A stretch of DNA of 64,000 bases, taken from positions 1,011,206-1,075,205 of the forward strand of contig NZ_LMPT01000019.1 of the NCBI RefSeq assembly GCF_001424425.1, read 5' to 3'. This DNA comes from Acidovorax sp. Leaf191. Lineage in GTDB: Bacteria; Pseudomonadota; Gammaproteobacteria; Burkholderiales; Burkholderiaceae_C. Both the position numbers and the translations under genes were made by a program. Below, in pieces: positions 46,506 through 53,821 of the stretch. The notes below the pieces were generated by a model. That model was not told where the DNA came from, made no database searches, and saw nothing but the letters and a program-made list of their open reading frames with translations. How positions within the stretch are numbered: position 1 is the stretch's first letter; each line of letters begins with the position of its first letter.

Positions 46506-46691
46506 TGGGGGCGGCGGCGGTGGCAAAGGAGAATCATTTTAGAGGTAAGAGCGTGTAGCGCCTCAGCAACATATCGTGGCAATTCCGGTTTTGTCCTACG
46601 GAGCCTACACGGGTGCCACCGCTTTTGCCCTGTTACGTATGGCACAATCGTTTGAACGCTTCGGGTGGTGGTCACCCCAGGCGTCCTGATT

Positions 46692-46713
46692 CGCAGCGCG
46701 GCTGCGGCTTTTT
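46692..46713 (+). promoter_or_regulatory. Leader hairpin with T-run upstream of ompA
   Basis: CGCAGC (46692-46697) and GCTGCG (46701-46706) pair around a 3-nt loop, followed by GCTTTTT, ending 7 nt before the AGGAGA ribosome site. It may be an intrinsic attenuator or a 5' stabilising hairpin as in enteric ompA leaders. Function is inferred. Confidence 0.4.
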
Positions 46714-46729
46714 CCCCAAGAGGAGAACC

Positions 46730-47377
46730 ATGAAGAAACTGAACAAAGTGGCGATGTTGTTTGCCTCTGCAGCGCTCGCAACCGCCGCTGGCGCACAAAC
46801 CGTTGACAACTGGCGTGATGCTTCTGGCCAACTGGTCTGGAAGAACGGTACCAACGAATATTGCTGGCGCAATGCTAACTGGACGCCTGCTACGGCAGCT
46901 CCTGGCTGCGACGGCGCAATCGTTGCTCCCGCTCCTGCCGCTGCTGCTCCTGCACCTGGCGCCGCTCCTGCACCTGCTGCTGCTCCCGCACCAGCTCCAG
47001 CACCAGCACCCGCTGTTGCCACCAAGGTGACGTACGCTGCTGACGCATTCTTCGACTTCGACAAGTCGGTGCTGAAGCCAGAAGGCAAGGCCAAGCTGGA
47101 CGACCTGGTTTCCAAGGTCAAGGGCATCAACCTGGAAGTGATCATCGCCGTGGGTCACACCGACTCCGTGGGCTCTGATGCTTACAACCAGAAGCTGTCG
47201 GTTCGCCGTTCCGAAGCCGTGAAGGCTTATCTGGTGTCCAAGGGCATCGAAAAGAACCGCGTTTACACCGAAGGCAAGGGCGAAAAGCAACCTGTCGCCG
47301 ACAACAAGACTGCCGAAGGCCGTGCGAAGAACCGTCGCGTGGAAATCGAAGTGGTTGGCACGCGCGCCGCTCAGTAA
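46730..47377 (+). CDS. ompA: OmpA-family outer membrane protein
   Basis: A 215-aa exported protein. A signal peptide (MKKLNKVAMLFASAALATAAGAQ) is followed by a short N-terminal segment with two Cys (EYCWRNANW, PGCDG) and no beta-barrel. A Pro/Ala linker covers about 65-98, then an OmpA peptidoglycan-binding domain at about 100-210: FFDFDKSVLKPEGKAKLDDL, VGHTDSVGSDAYNQKLSVRR, SEAVKAYLVSKGI and GRAKNRRVEIEV. The conserved Asp in HTDSVGS and the Arg of LSVRRSEAV bind diaminopimelate. The AGGAGA ribosome site is excellent, and codon choice near the linker is distinctive (many GCT/CCT), as for highly expressed genes. It ends at a strong terminator. Confidence 0.94.
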   Translation: MKKLNKVAMLFASAALATAAGAQTVDNWRDASGQLVWKNGTNEYCWRNANWTPATAAPGCDGAIVAPAPAAAAPAPGAAPAPAAAPAPAPAPAPAVATKVTYAADAFFDFDKSVLKPEGKAKLDDLVSKVKGINLEVIIAVGHTDSVGSDAYNQKLSVRRSEAVKAYLVSKGIEKNRVYTEGKGEKQPVADNKTAEGRAKNRRVEIEVVGTRAAQ

Positions 47378-47399
47378 TCCCCGGATTGCTGTTATGCAC

Positions 47400-47427
47400 A
47401 AAAAAGCCCCGGCAACGGGGCTTTTTT
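47400..47427 (+). terminator. Rho-independent terminator of ompA
   Basis: AAAAAAGCCCCG / CGGGGCTTTTTT around loop GCAA, 22 nt after the stop codon. Symmetric A and T runs would allow function in both directions. Confidence 0.95.
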
Positions 47428-47467
47428 GCGTTTGGGGCTTTTAGATCCTTCATCTCTATCGTGGAAA

Positions 47468-48187
47468 ATGACAGCCATGAGTGAAACCGTCAACGCAGAT
47501 CCCGCCGAACTGGCCAAATTCTCCGAACTTGCCCACCGCTGGTGGGACCCCGACAGCGAGTTTCGGCCTTTGCACCAGATCAATCCTTTGCGGCTTGAAT
47601 GGATCAACGGCTTGTGCCAGCTTTCGGGCCAGCGCGTGCTGGATGTGGGATGCGGCGGCGGCATTTTGGCCGACTCCATGGCGCGCAAAGGTGCCCAGGT
47701 GCTGGGGATCGACCTGGCAACCAAGGCGCTGCGCGTGGCACAGTTGCATGCTCTGGAGGCCCAAACGTCCCAGATAGAGTACCGGGAAATCAGTGTGGAA
47801 AGCCTGGCTGCAGAGCAACCTGGCACCTTCGATGTGGTCACCTGCATGGAAATGCTGGAACACGTTCCAGATCCCGCCTCGGTCGTCAAGGCCTGCTCGG
47901 CGCTCGTCAAGCCGGGCGGTTGGGTGTTTTTCTCTACCATCAACCGCAACGCCAAGGCATTCATGCTGGCGATTGTGGGCGCCGAATATGTGCTGAATAT
48001 GCTGCCGCGGGGCACGCACGAATACGCCAAGATGATCAAACCCAGCGAACTGGCCATCAGCTGCCGGGGGGCGGGCCTGGATATTCAGGCCACGCGGGGC
48101 CTGGAATACAACCCGTTGACCCGGCGTTATTGGCTCAGTGCCGACACCAGCGTGAACTATCTTTTCGCAACCCGCCGCAGCGCCTGA
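47468..48187 (+). CDS. ubiG: Ubiquinone biosynthesis O-methyltransferase UbiG
   Basis: A 239-aa SAM-dependent methyltransferase performing both O-methylations of ubiquinone biosynthesis. [20 protein letters not shown] near residue 15 is the UbiG N-terminal signature. Motif I is [20 protein letters not shown] near 61-80, motif [15 protein letters not shown] near 130, and the C-terminal [14 protein letters not shown] is characteristic. The ATG at 47468 has a GTGGA ribosome site; an in-frame ATG three codons later is possible. It is followed 11 nt later by gph, a common arrangement downstream of gyrA/ompA. Confidence 0.96.
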   Translation: MTAMSETVNADPAELAKFSELAHRWWDPDSEFRPLHQINPLRLEWINGLCQLSGQRVLDVGCGGGILADSMARKGAQVLGIDLATKALRVAQLHALEAQTSQIEYREISVESLAAEQPGTFDVVTCMEMLEHVPDPASVVKACSALVKPGGWVFFSTINRNAKAFMLAIVGAEYVLNMLPRGTHEYAKMIKPSELAISCRGAGLDIQATRGLEYNPLTRRYWLSADTSVNYLFATRRSA

Positions 48188-48198
48188 CACGATTGACC

Positions 48199-48864
48199 AT
48201 GTTTCACAATATTCGCGCCGTTCTGTTCGACCTGGACGGAACACTGATCGATAGCGCCCCGGATCTGGGCGCTGCAGCCGACAAGATGCGCACGGACCGG
48301 GGCTTGTCCTGCTTGCCGTTGGAGCGTTACCGCCCCATGGCCGGGGCAGGTGCGCGTGGCATGCTGGGGGAAGCCTTCGGAATGACGCCCGATCACCCTG
48401 ACTTTCCCGTCATGCGGGAGGAGTTCTTCGTGAACTATGAGTCGCGCATGACCGAACTCACCAGCATTTTCGACGGGGTGCCGCAGTTGGTGGTACAACT
48501 GCTCGAGCGAAACCTCGCGTGGGGCGTCGTCACCAACAAGGCCGCGCGCTTCACCGAGCCGTTGACCCGCGCCATGCCACTGTTTGCCAGCGCCGGGGCG
48601 GTGGTCAGTGGAGATACGACACCGCACGCCAAGCCCCACCCCGCACCCTTGCTCGAAGCAGCGGCCCGCTTGAAGATCGCACCCGAGTTCTGCATTTATG
48701 TGGGTGACGATGAACGAGACATCGTCGCTGGGCTGGCAGCCGGCATGGGAACCGTCGCGGCGACCTATGGCTATCTTGGCTCCAAGAGCGATCCGCTCCA
48801 GTGGGGCGCCCACGCGGCAATTAAATCTCCCACCGAGCTCTTGCAATTGCTCGAAGGCGCCTAA
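48199..48864 (+). CDS. gph: Phosphoglycolate phosphatase (HAD family)
   Basis: A 221-aa HAD-superfamily hydrolase that removes 2-phosphoglycolate, a product of DNA repair and oxygenation reactions. HAD motif I is FDLDGTLIDSAPDL (nucleophile Asp10), motif II GVVTNKA near 109, motif III Lys in HAKPHPAPLLEAA near 147, and motif IV YVGDDERDIVAG near 170. Length matches Gph/MupP-type enzymes (about 220 aa); a role as N-acetylmuramate 6-phosphate phosphatase (MupP) is an alternative. Its stop codon TAA is also the first half of the likely -10 element of ssrA. Confidence 0.92.
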   Translation: MFHNIRAVLFDLDGTLIDSAPDLGAAADKMRTDRGLSCLPLERYRPMAGAGARGMLGEAFGMTPDHPDFPVMREEFFVNYESRMTELTSIFDGVPQLVVQLLERNLAWGVVTNKAARFTEPLTRAMPLFASAGAVVSGDTTPHAKPHPAPLLEAAARLKIAPEFCIYVGDDERDIVAGLAAGMGTVAATYGYLGSKSDPLQWGAHAAIKSPTELLQLLEGA

Positions 48865-48867
48865 AAT
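48841..48867 (+). promoter_or_regulatory. Likely ssrA promoter overlapping the gph 3' end
   Basis: TTGCAA (48841-48846) and TAAAAT (48862-48867) with a 15-nt spacer, ten nt before the first tmRNA base. The -10 hexamer begins with the gph stop codon. The spacer is shorter than ideal. Confidence 0.5.
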
Positions 48868-48876
48868 AGAGGTTCT

Positions 48877-49263
48877 GGGGCTGTCCTGGTTTCGACGTGG
48901 GTTCGGAGTCGGTGTGGTGCATGTCGAGCTTGAGTCACGCTCGTAAATCTCGATTTAACAAACTAACTGCAAACGACGAACGTTTCGCACTCGCTGCTTA
49001 ATTGCCAGTGAGCCTTGCAACAGTTGGCCGATGGGCTGGGCAAGGGGGTTCTGAGCAATCAGTGCCTCCCGGCTGCAAGGATAATTACATGGGCTGGCTT
49101 TGATCCGGGTACCTTGGGTTGAAGTGAGAAAATAGGGTGCTGGCCGACGTTGTAGCGTGCGACTGCGCGATAACGTTAGCGAGACTTAAATCAGACCGCT
49201 AAACATGTAGATCTGCCCGATGAAGGCTTGCGGACGCGGGTTCAATTCCCGCCAGCTCCACCA
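48877..49263 (+). ncRNA. ssrA: Transfer-messenger RNA (tmRNA)
   Basis: A one-piece tmRNA of 387 nt that rescues stalled ribosomes and tags their products. The 5' end GGGGCTG pairs with CAGCTCC before ACCA at the 3' end; the T-arm is GGGTTCAATTCCC and the alanine-type G-U pair is present in the acceptor stem. The tag frame begins with resume codon GCA at 48969 and reads ANDERFALAA, stop TAA at 48999-49001, the betaproteobacterial tag. A terminator follows. The 3' end of tmRNA is a common integration site, and the region downstream is accessory in character, but no integrase is visible. Confidence 0.98.
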
Positions 49264-49271
49264 TACAAAGC

Positions 49272-49313
49272 ACCGCCACACTCTGGAGAACCCAGGCTGT
49301 GGCGGTTTTTCTT
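49272..49313 (+). terminator. Rho-independent terminator of ssrA
   Basis: ACCGCCACA (49272-49280) pairs with TGTGGCGGT (49299-49307), with an inner CTGG/CCAG pairing and a TTTTTCTTT tail. The 200 bases beyond, up to 49512, hold nothing I can support. Confidence 0.92.
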
Positions 49314-49512
49314 TGCCTATCGGCAAAACTGCTTGGCAGGATCGGCGTAGGTAGCCTCGCCGCGTCGCGTGCGGCTGCTCCAGCGTTGTGTCAGCGGCGC
49401 TGTTTTTTAGTTGCAACCGCCTCAACGAGGACGGGGTCGCCACCACCTCGGATCACACTGTGCTGAACGCACTTCGCGATAAAGCCTTGGCCGCCTCCTG
49501 CCACAGCATCAT

Positions 49513-50361
49513 TCAAGGAAAAAAGCGTTTCAACGCCTCTTCGAACGCCGGAACATCGGCACCCACGTGCGAGGTGTTGTACTCGGCCTTGAGCAGCGCC
49601 AGACCGGGCAGGCTCTGCGCGGACATCTGGTTGTACAGGGGGATGCCAATCAGCGGATGGTTTCCATTGCTGGCACCGGCAATGAACAATGTGGTGGGGA
49701 GCGGCTTGCCCTCTATCGTCTTTTCAAATCCCAGCACGCCGGCGGGGCTGGAGTATTCACCCACGCTGCACTCCGTGGAAAGGTAGTGCGAAAAGCTGGG
49801 CGGGCGGCCGGCCTGTGCCTCCAGCACCAGGGCGGCCACCACAAAGTAACCGCCGTGTGACAGCCCGGACAGCGCGCGGCGCTTGGGGTCTGCGCGGTAC
49901 TGGCTTTCGATGGCGGGCGCGAGTTCCTTCACGATGAAGTCGAGGTATCTGGATGCCCCGGGCTGAAGGAAGTCTGTAGTGCGCCACGCAGTACCGCCAA
50001 TGCCGACCAGGATTGCCTGCGTGCCCCGGCGCTGCATCACTTCCTTGAAGGTATCGAATCGCGACCGATTGGGCCCACCGCTCCCCGGCGCGACCCCGCC
50101 ATAAGGCGCATCACCCTCCGTGGCGTAGATCACCGGCAGTGCCGCGGTGCCGCCCGCGTAGCCTGCAGGGATGAACACCTGAATGGAATAGGTGCTGCCG
50201 GTCGATGCGGACTGCATGGAAGAGTTGACGACTTGTCCCGCTGTTTCGGGCGGCGGAGCGTCGGGGCCGGATGAGCCCCCGCCGCCACATGCGCTCAAGG
50301 CGCCTGCCAGTGCCGCGGCCAGTGCAGCGCGCCGCGCGGGTTGGAATGATCCCTGGTGCAT
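49513..50361 (-). CDS. Putative lipoprotein esterase (alpha/beta hydrolase, esterase D / Fes-like)
   Basis: A 282-aa protein with a lipoprotein signal (AALAAALAGALSAC, lipobox Cys at about residue 24) followed by a Gly/Ser/Pro spacer. The body is an alpha/beta hydrolase of the esterase family that includes Fes/IroE and antigen 85: VNSSMQSASTGSTYSIQVFI, IPAGYAGG, and the nucleophile elbow GLSHGGYFVVAAL with Ser near 169. Asp and His candidates lie in the last third (HVGADVPAFEEAL). The start at 50361 has GGGAGAG in front and produces the lipobox. Substrate unknown. It is the first gene in the accessory stretch behind ssrA, on the opposite strand. Confidence 0.85.
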   Translation of the reverse strand: MHQGSFQPARRAALAAALAGALSACGGGGSSGPDAPPPETAGQVVNSSMQSASTGSTYSIQVFIPAGYAGGTAALPVIYATEGDAPYGGVAPGSGGPNRSRFDTFKEVMQRRGTQAILVGIGGTAWRTTDFLQPGASRYLDFIVKELAPAIESQYRADPKRRALSGLSHGGYFVVAALVLEAQAGRPPSFSHYLSTECSVGEYSSPAGVLGFEKTIEGKPLPTTLFIAGASNGNHPLIGIPLYNQMSAQSLPGLALLKAEYNTSHVGADVPAFEEALKRFFP

Positions 50362-50423
50362 GTGTGTCTCTCCCTGTAGAGAGGCATTCTGGCACGCAAG
50401 CGTGGGAGTACCTGTTGCGCACG

Positions 50424-50639
50424 CTAAGCCTCGCTCAGAATGCCGTTGACCATCAGCTCCAGAAGTGCGGCACGCAAAGCGTCTTGCGGATCGTGGACAT
50501 CGGTGACCGCGCCACGCTCCACCCATATGGCGCGGCCGTCAAAGTTGTAGTCGGTGGCCTGAAGATGCCGGACGAGGGCTTCGACCTCCTGGAAGTCTTT
50601 GTCCGATATGTTCCTGGCGAGGGTGACAGTGATACCCAT
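50424..50639 (-). CDS. Small hypothetical protein
   Basis: A 71-aa acidic soluble protein, not recognised. It has mixed, protein-like composition (ITVTLARNISDKDFQEVEAL, HDPQDALRAALLELMVNGIL) and an AGGA ribosome site 6-9 nt before the ATG. It is located upstream of the lipoprotein esterase, on the same strand 62 nt away, and may be cotranscribed. No signal peptide or cysteine. Confidence 0.6.
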   Translation of the reverse strand: MGITVTLARNISDKDFQEVEALVRHLQATDYNFDGRAIWVERGAVTDVHDPQDALRAALLELMVNGILSEA

Positions 50640-50863
50640 GGCAATCCTGTAAGGCCAGCGTTGCGAAATCCAGGGTGATAGCCTGATGGAGCATGCGCCC
50701 GTTTGTCACGCCCAGGGCTCATCGTTTACCAGTGTCGCGGCCAGGCTGACGTGGGGGCCGTGATTTGTGCCACTGCGCACGCGAAAGGTGGGTGGTGCTC
50801 ACATTCGCTCAGCACTGACCGTCAAGCGCCGCCAACAGTGACGCCGCTGATGTTTCGGGATCT

Positions 50864-50938
50864 CTACAGACCGGCGATGGCGGCTGCCAATGCCACCGCC
50901 ACCACTTGCACGCCGAAAAATATCACCAGGATGGGCAT
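50864..50938 (-). CDS. Candidate 24-aa membrane micropeptide
   Basis: A 25-codon frame with a strong ribosome site (CGAGGAG, 5-6 nt spacing) encoding a single hydrophobic helix: MPILVIFFGVQVVAVALAAA followed by IAGL and TAG. Composition resembles known single-pass small proteins such as KdpF or CydX, but no partner gene is adjacent. It lies in the 50640-51011 gap, where I see no other convincing gene. Confidence 0.45.
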   Translation of the reverse strand: MPILVIFFGVQVVAVALAAAIAGL

Positions 50939-51011
50939 TGCATCTCCTCGGGGAAAACGCCAATCCTACGAATGCGAATAATTCTTGTGACTGCCTTTTC
51001 TGCTTGCGACG

Positions 51012-51188
51012 ATGTCAGACTCATCCTACGCAAAAGGCAATTTCCGGTATGTTGCTGACACAAACCGCCAATGGCTGTTCAGTGAGTGTGGGTTTAGGCA
51101 ACAGACGCTGCACGCCATCGGCGCAGCTCCGCCATTGGAGAGCAGCCTGTTTGACCGCTATCTTGTAGCGACGTGTATCAATTCTTGA
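51012..51188 (+). CDS. Small hypothetical protein
   Basis: A 58-aa frame (MSDSSYAKGNFRYVADTNRQ, later LFDRYLVATCINS) with natural amino-acid composition and AT-richer DNA than the flanks. No clear Shine-Dalgarno precedes the ATG. Not recognised. It could be a real gene or a decayed fragment. Confidence 0.3.
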   Translation: MSDSSYAKGNFRYVADTNRQWLFSECGFRQQTLHAIGAAPPLESSLFDRYLVATCINS

Positions 51189-51240
51189 AGCTGCTTTTGC
51201 AGCGCCGCAAAATCGATACTCGTTCACGCCGGAGGCCGCC

Positions 51241-51504
51241 ATGCCAATGGAGTATTTGAGACAACTCGAGCGCGACGAGCTCCCACTGGTCGAGTGGGAC
51301 GTCGTCAACATCGACAAACTGCGTGTCCTGCATGCTGCAGGAATGGTGGAGGTGCAGCTTCCACCCGTGGATTCACCCTGCCAAAAAGCCCAGGTTCTGT
51401 ACGTCACGGGACTGGGTTGCGCCACGCTCCGGGCCCATGGCGCAAGGATGCGAATGTCCCGCCGCAACCCCGCCCAACGCGATCTGGAAGCGTCCTTCGA
51501 CTAG
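51241..51504 (+). CDS. Hypothetical protein
   Basis: An 87-aa soluble protein, not recognised. It has a GGAGG ribosome site 6 nt before the ATG and a coherent sequence (LRQLERDELPLVEWDVVNID, KLRVLHAAGMVEVQLPPVDS, QVLYVTGLGCATLRAHGARM). The Leu/Val-rich middle with a Gly-Cys turn could be a small winged-helix-like or antitoxin-like fold; that is speculation. It lies among unknown small genes 2 kb after tmRNA. Confidence 0.6.
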   Translation: MPMEYLRQLERDELPLVEWDVVNIDKLRVLHAAGMVEVQLPPVDSPCQKAQVLYVTGLGCATLRAHGARMRMSRRNPAQRDLEASFD

Positions 51505-51654
51505 TGGTTGCAGCAGGCCCGCGACTGGGACGCGGTGGTCGGCACGGAGCATCTGTCCTACAAATTGATGCGCTGCACAAGAATGGTGTGCACGAGGGGG
51601 CTGTCTCTACCATGGGTCATCCGTAACACTGGCATGGCCAGGCGAAAGGCACCT

Positions 51655-51963
51655 ATGAGCAGTTGGCACAAATTGGCCCTCGGAAACGACGACCAGGCAT
51701 TCGAACCCACCTTGCGCATCCAGCAGATGTTCATGTCCAAGTTCCTGATGTGCCGTCCGGGTTCCGGCCGCGCGCTGTTTTCTTGCTACGACAAGGAAAA
51801 CGACAACCTCTGGCTCTACTTTTCGCCGGCAGCTGAAGACATCGCTGTGCGCGTGTACGCCGAGCCGTGCGACCCGCCCACGGCGCTGGACTGCATAGGG
51901 TTGCTGGCGGGCGAGGGCGATGCGTTGGGAATCGAGGCGCCAGAACTGGCAAAGGCCGCTTGA
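51655..51963 (+). CDS. Hypothetical protein
   Basis: A 102-aa soluble protein, not recognised (FEPTLRIQQMFMSKFLMCRP, ALFSCYDKENDNLWLYFSPA, GLLAGEGDALGIEAPELAKA). Acidic C-terminal half. The start at 51655 is preferred because AAAGG lies 6-10 nt upstream; an in-frame ATG 21 nt earlier is an alternative. It follows the 87-aa gene by about 150 nt on the same strand. In 51964-52171 I see only a 27-codon frame with a GGAGG site (51993-52076), which I do not call. Confidence 0.55.
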   Translation: MSSWHKLALGNDDQAFEPTLRIQQMFMSKFLMCRPGSGRALFSCYDKENDNLWLYFSPAAEDIAVRVYAEPCDPPTALDCIGLLAGEGDALGIEAPELAKAA

Positions 51964-52171
51964 ACGCATGGCGCCTTTACAGCGGAGGCGTCATGTGCCA
52001 AGGGCGAGGTGGAGTCGTGCAGGTACTGACCAGGGATCGTAGGCATATTCCTACAACCTGCCGCATGACGTTCTGACATCGCCGCGCATGGCCCGATGCG
52101 CCAATGACTTTCACCAAGCGCAATCCAAGTGCATTGCGCAACCCTTCCAAATTCGTTGCGAGGATTTCATC

Positions 52172-52375
52172 ATGTCGTTCTCTGCTTTTTCTTCGTCCCA
52201 CCATCTGGAAGCTTGGCCTGAGCTGCCGTCGTTTCAGATGGGCCAGCCTTCAGACCGGGTTGAGCAGCGTCAGCAAACGGACGACCTGCGATCGCTCTAT
52301 GGCGACGGCCACGGCGTCGAGCGTGAATTGCAGTTCTCCGACCTGGGCTGTCGCCAAACGCAGGCAATGGGCTAG
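52172..52375 (+). CDS. Small hypothetical protein (possibly N-terminal part of a frameshifted gene)
   Basis: A 67-aa frame with an AGGA ribosome site (MSFSAFSSSHHLEAWPELPS, then QQTDDLRSLYGDGHGVEREL). Not recognised. Immediately beyond the stop, a different frame continues with protein-like sequence to 52685, so the two may be halves of one gene split by a single-base change. Confidence 0.45.
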   Translation: MSFSAFSSSHHLEAWPELPSFQMGQPSDRVEQRQQTDDLRSLYGDGHGVERELQFSDLGCRQTQAMG

Positions 52376-52412
52376 GCAGCCCTGTTTCATCCGCCTTCAG
52401 GGCGCAATCGCC

Positions 52413-52685
52413 TTGGTTCCCACGCTTCACATTCGAGGGCACGGCGCCTCCCACTACCAGGCGCGCATATTCAGGGGCCAGGAGTTGATCGGTGAGCCCA
52501 GTGTGCACACCAGTGTGGAGCAGGCCATTGCCGCACACGCAGCCGGGGCGGGGCTCGCGGGTGTCACGGGTTTTCATCTATGGTATGAGGGCTGCACCGT
52601 AGGCGCTGTGCCTCTCACACAAATGCGCGACCAAGCCCACAGCCTCGCACAGAGGCTGATCGTTCTGACCGCCGTGATGCGGTAG
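52413..52685 (+). CDS. Hypothetical protein or 3' part of a frameshifted gene
   Basis: From a TTG at 52413 this frame encodes 90 aa with convincing composition (LHIRGHGASHYQARIFRGQE, SVEQAIAAHAAGAGLAGVTG, FHLWYEGCTVGAVPLTQMRD). The same frame remains open upstream but there reads as Arg/Ser-rich shadow of the 67-aa gene. Either a separate gene with a weak start or the C-terminal part of that gene after a frameshift near 52375. Confidence 0.4.
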   Translation: MVPTLHIRGHGASHYQARIFRGQELIGEPSVHTSVEQAIAAHAAGAGLAGVTGFHLWYEGCTVGAVPLTQMRDQAHSLAQRLIVLTAVMR

Positions 52686-52738
52686 CTGAACCCTCGCGTC
52701 GCCCATGCCACCGCCTGCAGGCCACGGGCGATACAAAG

Positions 52739-52753
52739 CGAAATAAACCGAAA
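52739..52753. promoter_or_regulatory. Candidate response-regulator box (CGAAA-N5-CGAAA) upstream of the Spy-like gene
   Basis: A direct repeat CGAAA at 52739-52743 and 52749-52753 separated by exactly five bases. This has the same geometry as the CpxR box (GTAAA-N5-GTAAA). It lies about 80 nt upstream of the Spy-like start and is a natural target for the OmpR-type regulator encoded 1 kb downstream. Confidence 0.5.
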
Positions 52754-52831
52754 CTGCGCCGAGACCACCTCGGCCTGCCTCCGCGGCACCATCAGGGTCA
52801 TGTTCAACACCGTCCGTGAAAGGACTGCATC

Positions 52832-53302
52832 ATGAAACCCTGGATCAAGAAAACCCTGGTGGGATTGTTCGGCGCTTCGATCATGGTGGGTGGGCTCACC
52901 GCTTGTTCCAGCGGCCACCACTACCGCCAGGGGGCCATGACGCCTGAAAAGATGGCCGAGATGCGCGGCAAGGTGGTGGAGCGCGTGAGCAGCAAGCTCG
53001 ATCTAACCGATCCACAAAAACAGAAGCTGAATGTCTTGGCGGACAAGCTCGAAGCGCAGCGCACCGCCTTCATCGGCAAGACGGCCGACCCGCGTGCAGA
53101 GGTGCAGGCCATCATGGCGGGCGACAAGTTCGACCGCACCCGCGCCCAGGCGCTGATGGACGAGAAGACCCGCGCAGTGCAGGCCAACAGCCCCGAGGTG
53201 ATCACGGCGCTGGCAGACTTCTATGACAGCCTGAACGCCGACCAGCAGCAGAAAGTGCGCGAGCTGATGCAGCGGCGCAAGGGTTGGATGGCCCGCGGCT
53301 GA
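52832..53302 (+). CDS. Spy/CpxP-like periplasmic lipoprotein (LTXXQ-type)
   Basis: A 156-aa exported protein with lipobox GGLTAC (Cys25). The body is a single helical domain of the Spy/CpxP/heavy-metal-resistance family: DLTDPQKQKLNVLADKLEAQ contains the LTxxQ-like motif, and a second copy DSLNADQQQKVRELMQRR lies near the C-terminus. Such proteins are periplasmic chaperones or stress sensors. Being a predicted lipoprotein is unusual, because Spy and CpxP are soluble. It heads a gene set with an unknown protein and a CpxRA-like pair, which suggests a feedback role like that of CpxP on CpxA. Confidence 0.88.
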   Translation: MKPWIKKTLVGLFGASIMVGGLTACSSGHHYRQGAMTPEKMAEMRGKVVERVSSKLDLTDPQKQKLNVLADKLEAQRTAFIGKTADPRAEVQAIMAGDKFDRTRAQALMDEKTRAVQANSPEVITALADFYDSLNADQQQKVRELMQRRKGWMARG

Positions 53303-53317
53303 GGCAGGGGCATCGAC

Positions 53318-53812
53318 ATGTCTCCACTGCTGCAACCCATCCATCAACTCGCAGGGCAGCTGCGTGAGCATGGCCCCGCGCTGCTGGCGGGCATGCCCGA
53401 GCCGCACGACGAACTGATGTCCCTGGTGTGGGGCCCCCGGTTTGACCGCGAACACGCGCTGGGCCTGGTGGCGCGCCAACCGGCGGGCGCTGCCCACGCA
53501 CTGCCTGCCTTGCTGGCCGCGGCGGATGCCTTCGATGCCCTGCACATCCCCGTGCAGCGGCGCTTGCGTGACCTCATCCGCCGGCACCGCGCATTGAGCG
53601 CAGTGCCGCAGGAAACACAGGCCGACGACCGCTACGGCGATGAGGCGGTTGCCGGCTGGCAGGGCCACCACGCAACGCCCACCGGCCAGCCTGCGATCGC
53701 TGTGCGCGGACAGGAGCGCCAGGATTGGGGCATGGCCGAGGAAGCGGGGCAACCCTGGAGCATTGCGCCCAGCGGCCACCAGCCCCTGGCTGGACGCACC
53801 CTGCCAATGTAA
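53318..53812 (+). CDS. Hypothetical protein in the Spy-like/two-component operon
   Basis: A 164-aa soluble protein, not recognised. The first 105 residues look helical and well ordered (MSPLLQPIHQLAGQLREHGP, HALPALLAAADAFDALHIPV, QRRLRDLIRRHRALSAV); the last 60 are Gly/Gln/Pro-rich and probably disordered. No signal peptide. It begins 15 nt after the Spy-like stop and ends 9 nt before the response regulator, so it is part of the same transcript. It may be a real component of the signalling system. Confidence 0.6.
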   Translation: MSPLLQPIHQLAGQLREHGPALLAGMPEPHDELMSLVWGPRFDREHALGLVARQPAGAAHALPALLAAADAFDALHIPVQRRLRDLIRRHRALSAVPQETQADDRYGDEAVAGWQGHHATPTGQPAIAVRGQERQDWGMAEEAGQPWSIAPSGHQPLAGRTLPM

Positions 53813-53821
53813 GAATCGCGC

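Noticed and set aside
49200-49330. Prophage or island attachment site at the tmRNA 3' end
   Set aside because: No integrase nearby and no second copy of the tmRNA 3' segment seen in the window; kept only as a possibility in the accessory-region finding.
51150-51190. Degenerate family A repeat (CCGCTATCTTGTAGCG...)
   Set aside because: Only the CTATC/GTAGC words match; the stem and module order are missing.
51993-52076. 27-codon frame with a GGAGG ribosome site
   Set aside because: Sequence is Arg/Thr-rich without any recognisable feature; too short to support without conservation.
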